NCBI RefSeq assembly: GCF_000027225.1
Contig: NC_013892.1
Location: 2,728,001 to 2,792,000 of the forward strand
DNA from: Xenorhabdus bovienii SS-2004
GTDB taxonomy: Bacteria > Pseudomonadota > Gammaproteobacteria > Enterobacterales > Enterobacteriaceae
Length of the DNA stretch: 64,000 nucleotides
Direction: 5' to 3'
Shown: piece by piece, positions 26,793-35,200 of the stretch
How the letters are laid out: each line of letters starts with the position of its first letter
Position numbering within the stretch: position 1 is the first letter of the stretch
The notes under the pieces: model-generated
What the model saw: only the letters and a program-made list of their open reading frames with translations
The model's database searches: none
Told to the model about the DNA's origin: nothing
Program-made: the position numbers and the translations under genes

Positions 26793-27334
26793 TTCGGTGA
26801 TAATTTTTGTTTTTGCTGATATGTGTTTTTTTCCTTCCGAATTAAGGCGGTGAGCTTTTTTAGATAGGCGTTCTCCGCCCGTAAATAAGCTAACTCATCC
26901 AAAAGTTCAGGGGGCGATTTTGCGCTTTTTGTGGACTCCGGTTTATATTGGGTGGCAGCGTTGCGCGTACATGCTTTTCTGCTCCTTTTGCGGGGCTTCA
27001 GTAGCTCAATGCCCCCTTTTCTGTACAAAGCCAACCATCGAGATATCATCCCTGTATCTTTCAGTTTAAAGCGTTTCATGGCTTCAGATAATGAAAGTCC
27101 TTCGTGTTGGATGGTCAGTACGACATGCTTTTTAAATTCAAAAGAATAAGACCTGTTCAATGATTTTTTCAGTCCATGCTCACCATGAACGCGATAAATA
27201 TCAATCCACTTGTTTACCAAATTACGATGCAGTCCGAAAAGTGATGCGGTTCGACTGTATCCGCAATCTGGGTGTGATAAGTAGTGCAGAACCACTTTCA
27301 GCTTGAATGTCTGAGAATATCTTTTCTTCTTCAT
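26789..27334 (-). CDS. IS3-family transposase OrfA (HTH protein)
   Basis: 181 residues with two helix-turn-helix segments (GYSRTASLFGLHRNLVNKWI and LSEAMKRFKLKDTGMISRWL) and a C-terminal leucine-zipper-like stretch (LLDELAYLRAENAYLKKLTA), as in IS150-group OrfA proteins. Start at the ATG of MKKKRYSQ behind a GGGGTG site. The nearby run CAAAAAT could support -1 frameshifting into OrfB. Confidence 0.85.
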   Translation of the reverse strand: MKKKRYSQTFKLKVVLHYLSHPDCGYSRTASLFGLHRNLVNKWIDIYRVHGEHGLKKSLNRSYSFEFKKHVVLTIQHEGLSLSEAMKRFKLKDTGMISRWLALYRKGGIELLKPRKRSRKACTRNAATQYKPESTKSAKSPPELLDELAYLRAENAYLKKLTALIRKEKNTYQQKQKLSPN

Positions 27335-27386
27335 AAAAAGCACCCCTTAAGTTGAAGTATAGCGTCCAACTTTTGGGGTGCAGATC

Positions 27387-28007
27387 AGCAAGTCCCTTAA
27401 TCCTCAGATAGTGGTGGCCCGCAATGGTCAGGGGAAATTATTGTCCAAGCTGCTCAATAAGCCGCTGAAATCCATCACTCGCCGAACCAACCGTTCCGAA
27501 GTGCTGGATCTGATTTGTCGGCGTAATGGCTATGAATTTCGCTTAATTCGTCGCTGGTTTGCCGAAGAAAAACGCTTTTGTCTCTGGTTGAGCAACTTGT
27601 CCGTGAAAGAATTTACGGCTAATGACATCATGGATATTTATCGTTGCCGCTGGCAAGTAGAACTGCTGTTCAAAGAGTTAAAATCACACACAAACTGGCA
27701 TCGATTTGCCACGAGAAAAGAAACGTTAGTCACGGGCCTCATTTGGCTGAGTTTGCTGGCTCTGTTGCTCAGACGTTCGCTGGCCAGCAGATTATTCCCC
27801 GCCGTTTCATTGCTCAAAGCAGCCCAAAATACGGAAGTCTGGCTGTGGCCCATAATCGAAAACCTACTCCAACGGGCGTGGTCGGAAACCTGTTTTTGGC
27901 TGGAAAAAGCCCAAGCGTATTTATGTCAGAACGCGTTCAAAACACCACAAAGAAAATCATGTAAGTACAAGACATTGGATGCGTGTTTTGAAAGGCTTAA
28001 TGCTTAA
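27387..28007 (+). pseudogene. IS4-family transposase, C-terminal part
   Basis: Continues the frame broken at 25937 (SKSLNPQIVVARNGQGKLLS). It carries the IS4 C-terminal signature YRCRWQVELLFKELKSH with the catalytic Glu. The open frame seen from 27378 starts inside the IS3 end. Excision of IS3 with one GATC would restore a full-length transposase. Confidence 0.85.
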
Positions 28008-28037
28008 GAGCCTGTATATGAGTTGATACTACAACAT

Positions 28038-28063
28038 GTAGATTGCCTTTCAGGGCAATCTAC
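28038..28063. terminator. Hairpin beyond the IS4 end
   Basis: Perfect 10-bp stem GTAGATTGCC/GGCAATCTAC with a 6-base loop, 18 bp outside the IS4 right end. No T-run, so the terminator role is uncertain. Confidence 0.45.
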
Positions 28064-28187
28064 TCTATCGCTTATTAATTGGCTTATTGCGACCATTACT
28101 ACTTACAGATAATCAACACGTTGGAGACGTCATCAATCTATATTATAAGAATTGTTTTTATACTTGTATTAAGTCATGTATTTCTTT

Positions 28188-28952
28188 TTATTTTGGTAAG
28201 ATAATTGCTTTAGAACCGTGGAGCACATCCCTATTGTCACTTTCATGCCGAGATGTGAAATTACCTATTTTTTCTTCTAGAAAATCAAACCATTTTCTGC
28301 CTAGGTTATCTATAAATTCAACAAATGAAACTTCAGCTCTATTGCTATAATTAGGTGACCAAATTAACTGTGGTTCATTCGAATTAGAAATCTCTATATA
28401 TCTGTTTAAAGTCATATATACAAAGCAATCTATTGATGAATAAGAATGTAACAGAGCATCACAAGCTATATCCTGAACTAAGTTAGGTGGAACCCCAGTA
28501 AATCCATCATTAACAAAGAATAAAACCCCATAAGCTTCGGGAGCATGGAAGTGTTTTTTTGTTTCTTTAATCTGTGTGTTAGCTTTTTTTAAAATCCTTG
28601 TTATTCCTGGTCTGAATAATCTTATAAGTTCACTTTTAAACCATTCTGGGTAGAAGTTCCCTTCCTTAAGAGTTGATTCCCAATCTGGACATTCTTCCCG
28701 AAGTTTCTCCATCATTATTCCGAATTTTTTTTTCGCTCCTTTTTGATTAAGAAATTCAGTCTCAACTTCTTTCAATTCACCAAATACGCCATTCTCTTTA
28801 AATGAATAATCAGCGTTTTTAAAATCAGGATTTCCCGGCAATGCATCAGAAATAACAGACCCACCATATCCTCGAACGAACGCATGAAAGGTATGTTCAA
28901 CAGGTAAAGGTGAGTGTGGGCCAATATCCCAAAAGTTTTCATACTTGTTCAT
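28188..28952 (-). CDS. Protein of unknown function with PD-(D/E)XK-like motif
   Basis: A 254-residue soluble protein. After a short N-terminal region it has GNPDFKNADYSF, then GVFGELKEVETEF: an Asp followed about 20 residues later by E-x-K, the spacing and hydrophobic context of PD-(D/E)XK nuclease cores. The same NADY...ELK order occurs in a widespread family I know only as uncharacterised. The C-terminal half has a strand YGVLFFVNDGFTGVPP and a regular alpha-beta pattern. It stands alone beside mobile DNA and near hicAB and restriction-type genes, so a defence role is a guess. Low GC content suggests transfer. Confidence 0.55.
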   Translation of the reverse strand: MNKYENFWDIGPHSPLPVEHTFHAFVRGYGGSVISDALPGNPDFKNADYSFKENGVFGELKEVETEFLNQKGAKKKFGIMMEKLREECPDWESTLKEGNFYPEWFKSELIRLFRPGITRILKKANTQIKETKKHFHAPEAYGVLFFVNDGFTGVPPNLVQDIACDALLHSYSSIDCFVYMTLNRYIEISNSNEPQLIWSPNYSNRAEVSFVEFIDNLGRKWFDFLEEKIGNFTSRHESDNRDVLHGSKAIILPK

Positions 28953-29355
28953 ATTGATATCTACCTAATAGTTACATTTTCACAACACATGACATGGTAA
29001 AATAGCACACAATGGAATATTACAACCATAAGGATTCTCTCTGTCAGCATAGTTGCATTCATTGTCAATAGAGCGCTTAAAAAATCTCTCTTCCGGTACT
29101 TGTTTTGTCTCCAAGACATGATTTATTTTCCCCGTAGTTAATATACCAAAGGTCAAATTTTGGACTTTATGATGTTGATGTCGGTAGCTGATCGTCTCAA
29201 ATTGCGACTAATACATGTAAATAATCTTTCATCAACTCATCGAGCGCTCGTCATCAATATTCTGAATAACTGTAAAGTCAGTAAATCTGTAAATAACAGA
29301 GTTAGGGTTGACTATTATTTAATCTATTTTATAAATATTGAAAATTTATGGGGGG
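28953..29355. other. Intergenic region, no supportable gene
   Basis: About 400 bp of AT-rich DNA. A 75-codon open frame at 29160 has no ribosome-binding site and unnatural composition, so it is not called. The region leads into the GTTACA-rich inverted-repeat element. Confidence 0.4.
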
Positions 29356-29635
29356 TCGGAAAAGCGTTACAAACGTTACAAAATTAAAATAGTCTTTTAT
29401 CTTATTGATTATTAATAAAAATATAGAAACCTAAAAACGTTACAAAAGCATTACTTTGCCGTTACGTGTAACGGTTCTGAAAGGTTACAAATCAAAAATA
29501 TAACCTATTGATTTATAAGGGTGTAATGTTTTACTCCCTGTTTTGTAATGCTTTGTAACGGTTAAAACGTTACATGAGAATTGTTTATCATCAGTAGGTT
29601 ATAGGGTGTTTTTGGGGGTTGTAACGCTTTTCCGA
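29356..29635. repeat. Inverted-repeat-bounded element with GTTACA iterons
   Basis: Perfect 17-bp inverted ends TCGGAAAAGCGTTACAA (29356-29372) and its complement (29619-29635). Between them GTTACA/TGTAAC-type sites recur at least eight times, including the tandem GCGTTACAAACGTTACAAA and the palindrome CCGTTACGTGTAACGG. Such clusters are typical of replication-initiator or primase binding regions (iterons) in P4-like satellites and plasmids, or of operators. No initiator gene remains next to it. Confidence 0.65.
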
Positions 29636-29725
29636 AGGGGTCAGGTAAATCAGCAATCAAATTCAGGCATAACGCAGGTAATACACTGCTATTGTGAGGG
29701 TGTGATCTGTCACGAATAACGATAA

Positions 29726-29758
29726 AACCCGCTGTTACCGTGCGGGTTGTTTATTTTT
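29726..29758 (+). terminator. Rho-independent terminator upstream of hicAB
   Basis: Stem AACCCGC/GCGGGTT (9-base loop) followed by GTTTATTTTTAT. It would insulate hicAB from transcripts entering from the repeat element. Confidence 0.7.
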
Positions 29759-29818
29759 ATGACTTCATAATTGACTTCACTCTTTCTCTTCATTAATATG
29801 ACTTCATTATTTGAAGTC
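29758..29818 (+). promoter_or_regulatory. Probable HicB operator/promoter region
   Basis: TGACTTCA occurs three times (29758, 29772, 29798 region) and the last forms an inverted pair GACTTCA-TTATT-TGAAGTC (29800-29818) immediately upstream of hicA. Type II antitoxins of the HicB kind bind such repeats to repress their own operon. Assignment is by position and symmetry. Confidence 0.6.
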
Positions 29819-29833
29819 GTGGTGTATTGGAAT

Positions 29834-30112
29834 ATGAACAAACAGATTTCCGCGCTCCGAACGAGGCAACAACGTACCTTAGAACAAATTTTTAAAACGC
29901 CGGTATCGTCGGGAATTAAATGGTCAGATATTGAATCGTTAATCAAGGCATTGGGCGGTGAAATCAAGGAAGGTCGGGGTTCGCGTTGTAAATTTTTGCT
30001 GAATGGGAGTATTGCCAATTTTCATCGCCCCCATCCGTCACCCGACACAGACAAAGGGGCTGTGGCGGGATTACGGGAATGGTTGGAAAGTATAGGAGTC
30101 ACACCATCATGA
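29834..30112 (+). CDS. hicA: HicA-family mRNA interferase toxin (variant)
   Basis: A 92-residue protein with the double-stranded RNA-binding-like HicA fold: WSDIESLIKALGGEIKEGRG, SRCKFLLNGSIANFHRPHP, then KGAVAGLREWLESIGVTP. It belongs to the HicA subgroup with FHRPHP; the catalytic GSHH-type His of classic HicA is replaced here (GSRC), so catalysis may rely on the HRPH region. The longer frame from 29771 was rejected because the ATG at 29834 opens the domain. It overlaps hicB by four bases (ATGA), as usual for the pair. Confidence 0.85.
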   Translation: MNKQISALRTRQQRTLEQIFKTPVSSGIKWSDIESLIKALGGEIKEGRGSRCKFLLNGSIANFHRPHPSPDTDKGAVAGLREWLESIGVTPS

Positions 30113-30465
30113 GTAAGCAAAATACGAATATTATGGAGATCGCCGGACTCTCGGCGGTGATTAGTTATGTCCCTGAACTCGGTATGTTTCGGGGGAAGTT
30201 TTTAGGGTTATCCGGTTATTGTGATTTTGTGGCTGACAGTATTGCTGGGCTGCATGCTGAAGGACGATTGTCTTTGAATGAATATCTAGAAGACTGCCGT
30301 TCCGCCAATATCGAGCCTTATCAGAAACGTGAAAAAACAAAAACGTTTACTTTACGTTATCCCGAATCGTTTGGCGAACGGTTAAATCAGGCTGCAACCG
30401 AACACCATATTTCGGTCAACGCGTTCATTTTGGAGACATTGGGTGAGCGCCTGAGAAACATCTAA
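30109..30465 (+). CDS. hicB: HicB-family antitoxin
   Basis: A 118-residue antitoxin: N-terminal partial RNase-H-like HicB domain (AVISYVPELGMFRGKFLGLS, DFVADSIAGLHAEG) that sequesters the toxin, and a C-terminal ribbon-helix-helix segment (TFTLRYPESFGERLNQAATE, then ISVNAFILETLGERL) that binds the operator. The start at the ATGA overlap with hicA gives coupled translation. A GC-rich hairpin (GGCGGG/CCCGCC, 30541-30561) follows downstream. It is a complete type II toxin-antitoxin pair. Confidence 0.87.
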   Translation: MSKQNTNIMEIAGLSAVISYVPELGMFRGKFLGLSGYCDFVADSIAGLHAEGRLSLNEYLEDCRSANIEPYQKREKTKTFTLRYPESFGERLNQAATEHHISVNAFILETLGERLRNI

Positions 30466-30975
30466 TCAGTAAGATAATGGCATGATTGACGATCCATGCG
30501 TTGTTGCACCTAAAGCCATTTTTCTTTCATCCACAAATAAGGCGGGATTATATTACCCGCCTCTTGGTGTTAAGTTTCAGCTTAAAAACCGTCAAATTCA
30601 TCCAGTTCTTTTTTCATGTTAACGCCCTTACCTATCGTGCAGCTTCACTGAATGGCGAGTCATGATGAAAACTTATCTCACAGAGCATCTGCCGTCAAAT
30701 ACCGGTGTTTTTTGCCTGTAAAATCGCATCACAATTTTGCGTAAAATTGCACAATTTTTCCCGGCATAACTACCCCGCCCAAGGCCAGTGCGGGCAAGGT
30801 CTCCGCGCCGATGCACAACTGCACAAAAACACGCCCTTTTTGTGTGCGGGCGAGGCGGGGGAGCAAGCGCCCGCAATGGGGGCGGATGGACGCGTTTAAT
30901 CACCATTGTGAAGCATTGCTAAGACTCTATTTCTCAAATACTGGTTTTGGTCTATACCGAGAGTTAGCACGTTAC
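30466..30975. other. Intergenic region with GC-rich island
   Basis: Contains the hicB downstream hairpin (30541-30561) and a sharply GC-rich stretch at about 30775-30895, unlike its AT-rich surroundings. Open frames crossing it have unnatural Pro/Arg-rich translations and are not called. A short pair CAATTTTGCGTAAAATTGC-like symmetry lies at about 30730-30750. Probably decayed phage DNA. Confidence 0.4.
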
Positions 30976-31638
30976 TCATTTATTCCTCCTACACTCTGTA
31001 TTAACGTAATCCTGCAAATATTTCAGTTTTGCCCGGTCGTTGATGATGTCTTCTCGGATATCGAGAACAGTTGATCCAGTTTCTCCAGAGAGTTCGACGG
31101 TGGTTGCATCGACCATGCTGCGGGAGGAAGTAGTTTCAGACACGGGACAGATGGCTTTGATGCGCAACTTGCGACGGCCAGCGGCAACATCAGCCCGAAG
31201 AGTGTCAATTTCAGTCTTGGCATTGGCGAGTACCCTACGCCGAGTCAGGCCGTTCATCACCTTACCAGCCGCCTTATTCCATCGGGGAAATTCTGACGCT
31301 GCACCTGCATAATCACCGGCATTGATTTTCTTTAGCAAAGTAGAACCGGAGAAATTGCCGGTACCGCAATTGAAGATAAAGGAGCACAGAGCATCAAACT
31401 AGCCTTGAGTCAGTAGCATCTTAACCAATCGCTCCAGTGTGGCGTAAGCGGGTATGAGGTCATCATGCAAGAAAGCTTCGGCCTGCTGCTCTGTGATTAC
31501 TTGACCGGGCTTCACATCTTTCGTATGGCCATAACCAATCGTCCACGGGATGCCACCTGTTGCCGGGTCAGGGTAGGCTTTCAGCTTTAGTCCTTCCCAT
31601 TGCTGGATGAATTCCAGTCCTTTATTGCTGATTTTCAT
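30976..31638 (-). pseudogene. Phage lysozyme fused to Rz spanin remnant
   Basis: From the ATG at 31638: MKISNKGLEFIQQWEGLKLK with the catalytic Glu of GH24 (R-type) lysozymes, WTIGYGHTKDVKPG with the Asp/Thr region, then an in-frame TAG at 31399 (a Gln codon position), then FDALCSFIFNCGTGNFSGST and FPRWNKAAGKVMNGLTRRR. At that point the frame passes directly into the Rz inner-membrane spanin sequence ANAKTEIDTLRADVAAGRRK, which matches Rz at 41146-41586. So a deletion removed the lysozyme C-terminus and the Rz membrane anchor, plus a nonsense mutation inactivated the lysozyme. Confidence 0.85.
31023..31223 (-). CDS. Rz1-like outer-membrane spanin lipoprotein (nested)
   Basis: A 66-residue lipoprotein embedded in the +1 frame of the Rz remnant: MPRLKLTLFGLMLPLAVASC gives a signal peptide with lipobox, followed by a Pro-rich region (CLKLLPPAAWSMQPPS). 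This is the hallmark of lambda-type Rz1, which pairs with Rz to fuse the two membranes at lysis. The nested frame survives intact although its Rz partner lost its N-terminal anchor, so it has no functional partner at this locus. Confidence 0.72.
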   Translation of the reverse strand: MPRLKLTLFGLMLPLAVASCASKPSVPCLKLLPPAAWSMQPPSNSLEKLDQLFSISEKTSSTTGQN

Positions 31639-31652
31639 CAGAGGATAACTGG

Positions 31653-32633
31653 ATGCCTCCCCGAGTGTTTCGTGGGAGGTCTGCGTACGAATTCAAGCAC
31701 CCAGATGGTCGCACAATACGTCTATGTGCTCTGATCGTCGATAAATCCGTTGTATGGAACCATTATGAGCAGTTAGTGAACGAAGAAAAAGCCACGTTTA
31801 CTTACGGATCACTGGTAGATGATTTTTTACATTCAGCGGATTTTATTGAGCTGGCAAAAGATACGCAGAGTGACTATCGGAAGTATTCAAAAAAGGTCGT
31901 TCCGGTTTTCGGCAAGATGAACCCAAACAACATTAGACCCGATCATATCCGAAAATACATGGATAAGAGAGGATTACAGAGCAGAACACAGGCTAACAGG
32001 GAAAAATCTTTTATGTCGAGGGTGTTCCGCTGGGGATACGAACGCGGATTGGTGAAGAAAAACCCATGTCAGGGTGTTAAACAGTACCGAGAAAACTCAC
32101 GGGAACGCTATATCACAGATGCAGAGTATCAAGCGCTTTATGAAGTATCCCCTACTGTTATTCAGGTTGCAATGGAGATCGCTTACCTTTGTTGTGCAAG
32201 GCAAAAAGATATTTTAGCACTGAGTAAATCCCAACTCATGGAAGCAGGAATTTATATCAAACAGCACAAGACAGGGAAAAGTCAGATAAAGGGATGGTCT
32301 GAACGATTAAGGAAAGCTATCAAGCTGGCTAATTCTTTGCCACTGAAAGAAGGCCTGCACAGCCTGTATGTCATCCACCAAGCCAACGGTAAGATATATT
32401 CCAGAGATGGATTTAATAGCCGCTGGCTCAAAGCCAAAGAAATTGCCGCACAGAAATATCCTGAATTACGTTTCAACTTTACCTTTCACGATTTGAAAGC
32501 AAAAGGCATCTCTGATCTGGAAGGAACGCTACAAGAAAAACAAGCTATTTCAGGCCACAAAGATATCGGTCAGACAGCTAGGTATGACAGAAAAACTGAA
32601 ATTGTTCCCGTGGTAGGTAATCAGAAAAAATGA
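31653..32633 (+). CDS. Phage-type tyrosine integrase
   Basis: A 326-residue site-specific recombinase: N-terminal arm-binding domain (PPRVFRGRSAYEFKHPDG), core-binding SAM-like domain (about residues 55-135) and catalytic domain. Catalytic residues visible: Arg in YLCCARQKDILALS, His/Lys in FHDLKAKGISDL, His in SGHKDIGQ and Tyr in TARYDRK. The family directs integration of phages and islands. It starts 14 bp from the divergent lysozyme start, so the junction here is probably a deletion scar or an att edge. A GAGG lies eight bases before the ATG. A terminator follows. Confidence 0.88.
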   Translation: MPPRVFRGRSAYEFKHPDGRTIRLCALIVDKSVVWNHYEQLVNEEKATFTYGSLVDDFLHSADFIELAKDTQSDYRKYSKKVVPVFGKMNPNNIRPDHIRKYMDKRGLQSRTQANREKSFMSRVFRWGYERGLVKKNPCQGVKQYRENSRERYITDAEYQALYEVSPTVIQVAMEIAYLCCARQKDILALSKSQLMEAGIYIKQHKTGKSQIKGWSERLRKAIKLANSLPLKEGLHSLYVIHQANGKIYSRDGFNSRWLKAKEIAAQKYPELRFNFTFHDLKAKGISDLEGTLQEKQAISGHKDIGQTARYDRKTEIVPVVGNQKK

Positions 32634-32700
32634 CTGGCTATTCAATGAAAGGAAATTATCTTTTGAAAATGTTCTGAAAGGTGATTTGAGTCATAAAAAA

Positions 32701-32726
32701 AGCCACCTTTACGGTGGCTCTTTCTT
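32701..32726 (+). terminator. Rho-independent terminator after integrase
   Basis: Stem AGCCACC/GGTGGCT, 5-base loop, followed by CTTTCTT; preceded by a run of A on the other side. Placed 67 bp after the integrase stop. Confidence 0.75.
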
Positions 32727-32879
32727 AACGCTAACTCGCTGATACTAAAGCAAGTTTTTATTTGGTCAGGACGGGACTGGAAAATAAAAATAACTTATTG
32801 AATAAATTACATTTATTTTTAACTAATTTCTTTAGTGCCCCTTTTTATGCCCCCTAAATATTTTGTTACCTTCCACTGT

Positions 32880-34095
32880 ATTAATCTATTTCCTTCGTCG
32901 TTATCTGATATCCCCATAATCAATGAAGTGAGGTCAATACACTAAATGTACTGAGCTAATGACTGACGACGAATATCGTATTCAGTGAGTAGGTTGGTAC
33001 GTTTAACGTTCCGAGCTATAGAAGTCGCGACGAATTTCGTCGGAACCTATTGAGTGATTGAGCTGACAGCTAACTGATAGCCCTTCCAGTAAGAAGCCTT
33101 TCCCATAACAGTGATCGCCTGACCTTTCTGTAACAGCATCACCGAGAGCGCCATCTCATTAAAGCAATGGCACTCAATGGGTAATCACTGCGCTTTTACA
33201 TAGTAGCGTTACCTGTCTGGCACTTTATACGCTTGGAGGCAACGGTAATCTTCCCTGTAACTGTGGTGACTATCGAGGGGCATTCTTCTGTCTTCGTGCT
33301 ATTTTCCACAGCCTTTAGGTGATCTGGTTTTTTCATCATGATAAAAATCAATCAATTATACGAAAATGACCCACTGCGAACGTAATACGTACTCAGTCAC
33401 TCAGTTACATTAAGTAACCTTGTGCTGGACGGCTTAAACTCAAGCCCTCCTGTATTGTGATTTTCACAATACAGATTTAGCGAATTTATTCAAAAATCAC
33501 GCCTCAGCGAAAAAAACGCAAAATAACTGCGCTATATCTGTACCACGCACACGGGATAAATGACCAATTGCAACTATTACGATTTCCGTGATGGTTGATT
33601 AACTCATTGATTTGTCCGAGGTGGTCACTTTGACCACCCGAGACATATCTTCCGTAAATTCGTCTTTATTTCAACGGTTGGGAAAATCCCAATGGTTACT
33701 TTATGTGCTGGACAAAACGAATTAACCCCTTGTTTTTGACTCACTCTTTTGTCCACACCTCTTATTGAGTTGTGCAAATTTTGTGCGTAAATATCATTTA
33801 CGCTCACCGTCATTTGCGAGTAACTATCAGTTACGTACAAAGTCCGATTATCAGATATTGGGTTTTGCATACCGACATTATCGTCGCTCAAATTATAAGC
33901 AGATCCCAGAATTCGAGGTCTGCTTAAATATCAATATCTTACCACCAAATCCCGAATTAGGGCTTTGCTCTGCCGTCAGATTTGTCGTTAGTCATTAAGT
34001 TACATGAGGGAAAATCCCGTATGTACAAAAGCATCAACTGCAAAAAATTTTCAGTTGTGAGAATCCCACATGAGCAGTTGAAAATAATCACCATG
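32880..34095. repeat. Hairpin-rich noncoding element, module A
   Basis: About 1.2 kb with no credible gene but a dense series of short inverted repeats: CTGTATTGTGA/TCACAATACAG (33450-33474), GGTGGTCA/TGACCACC (33619-33637), TTGGGAAAATCCCAA-like (33678-33692), GCGTAAAT/ATTTACGC (33784-33802), GTAACT/AGTTAC, TACAT..GGGAAAATCCC..ATGTA (34001-34025), CAACTG/CAGTTG. The part 33555-34010 is repeated in reverse complement at about 47134-47425 with scattered changes. Stems are conserved, loops vary, suggesting structured RNA or protein-binding DNA. Confidence 0.6.
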
Positions 34096-34097
34096 TA

Positions 34098-35200
34098 TAC
34101 CCGTCGTCATTGAAGATGCTTGATTTTTCATTTGTATCAGATCATGATTGCGCCCATGAAAATTAATCTAACAGATGCCCAAAAAGACGCCCTCGAATTG
34201 ATGCATGATACGACTCGCGATGGACGAGTACGTGACCGCATCAAGGCCGTGCTTTTGGCCTCAGAAGGCTGGACTGCCCAGATGATTGCTCAGGCTTTGC
34301 GGATCCATGAAAGTACGGTGAGCCGCCATCTGAAAGATTACTTCTCTGAGGAAAAACTCGCCCCTGAAAATGGGGGCTCTGAAAGCCGTTTGTCTGCCGA
34401 ACAAACAACAGAATTAGTTGAGTATCTGATGGCAAATTTGATGCACACTACCGCACAAATTGTGGCCTATGTTCGGGCACGATGGCAGGTGACTTTCACT
34501 GTCGCAGGAATGACGAAATGGCTTCACCGTCAAGGTTTCAGCTACAAGAAGCCAATGGGTGCTCCGCATAAATTTGATGCGGATAAACAGCAACAGTTTA
34601 TTGAAACCTACAACGCGCTGAAAGAAGAATGTGGCCAGAATGCGCCTATTTTATTTATTGATGCGGTTCACCCGACCCTGTCCACAAAATTAAGTTATGG
34701 CTGGATGAAGAGCGGGCGGAAGCACGTCAAAGTGGTTGAAACCACAGGCAGTCGTACTCGACTCAACATCATGGGTGCCCTTAATTTACAACGGATTGAA
34801 GAGACTATTGTTCGTGAATATCCGACGATTAACGCGAAAAATGTCGTCCTTTTTTTCGGCTCAATCCGGGAAACCTATCCACTTTCGCAAAAAATCCACA
34901 TTATTCTGGATGGTGCGGGTTATCACCGTTCCGGAGTCGTCCAATTTTTTGCCGAGGTTTTGAATATTGAGTTGCACTACCTGCCGCCTTACAGCCCTAA
35001 TCTCAACCCGATTGAGCGATTATGGAAGTATGTGAATGAGCAGGTACGAAACAATGTCTATTTTCCGGATACCAAAACATTCCGTGAAACGCTGCGCCAC
35101 TTTTTTCATGTCACATTGCCAGAAAAAGCGAAAGAACTCACCACTCGGTTGACTGATAACTTCCAGATTTTAAAACCCGCATCTTCAAGTTAATTGCGTA
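34098..35200 (+). mobile_element. IS630-family insertion sequence, copy 3
   Basis: Same 1103-bp element as at 3035 and 11404, flanked by TA at 34096-34097 and 35201-35202. It lies between hairpin module A and the metallopeptidase gene. Confidence 0.93.
34144..35193 (+). CDS. IS630-family transposase, copy 3
   Basis: Translation identical to copies 1 and 2 (349 residues from the chosen ATG; DD34E triad intact). Confidence 0.92.
   Translation: MIAPMKINLTDAQKDALELMHDTTRDGRVRDRIKAVLLASEGWTAQMIAQALRIHESTVSRHLKDYFSEEKLAPENGGSESRLSAEQTTELVEYLMANLMHTTAQIVAYVRARWQVTFTVAGMTKWLHRQGFSYKKPMGAPHKFDADKQQQFIETYNALKEECGQNAPILFIDAVHPTLSTKLSYGWMKSGRKHVKVVETTGSRTRLNIMGALNLQRIEETIVREYPTINAKNVVLFFGSIRETYPLSQKIHIILDGAGYHRSGVVQFFAEVLNIELHYLPPYSPNLNPIERLWKYVNEQVRNNVYFPDTKTFRETLRHFFHVTLPEKAKELTTRLTDNFQILKPASSS

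Larger units (their letters stand above)
25938..27382 (-). mobile_element. IS3-family (IS150-group) insertion sequence
   Basis: A 1445-bp element with ends TGACCCCAAAAAGTTAGAC and TGCACCCCAAAAGTTGGAC (the latter read inward from the right), flanked by a 4-bp duplication GATC (25934-25937, 27383-27386). Two overlapping frames on the minus strand. Both look intact, so the element is probably recent. Confidence 0.9.
25177..28020 (+). mobile_element. IS4-family element interrupted by an IS3 element
   Basis: Ends are inverted: CATATACAGGATCTTAAGCA at the left and the complement of CATATACAGGCTCTTAAGCA at the right. Removing the nested IS3 and its 4-bp duplication leaves about 1.4 kb with one continuous transposase frame. 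The outer flanks share no obvious target duplication, so one side has probably been rearranged. Confidence 0.82.

Noticed and set aside
29160..29387. 75-codon open frame
   Set aside because: No ribosome-binding site and no recognisable family; AT-rich chance frame.
29356..29635. Simple MITE
   Set aside because: The inverted ends fit, but the dense internal GTTACA sites and absence of a clear target duplication fit an iteron region better.
30673..30906. Pro/Arg-rich open frames across the GC-rich island
   Set aside because: Unnatural composition, no ribosome-binding site, and both strands are open simply because of high GC.
33625..33998. Open frames of 77-88 codons within the hairpin region
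   Set aside because: They run through palindromes, lack start signals, and the matching region at 47 kb does not keep the frame.
32880..34095. CRISPR array or integron attC array
   Set aside because: Hairpins differ in sequence and spacing; no repeated 25-40-bp unit with constant spacers and no cas or intI-like gene nearby.
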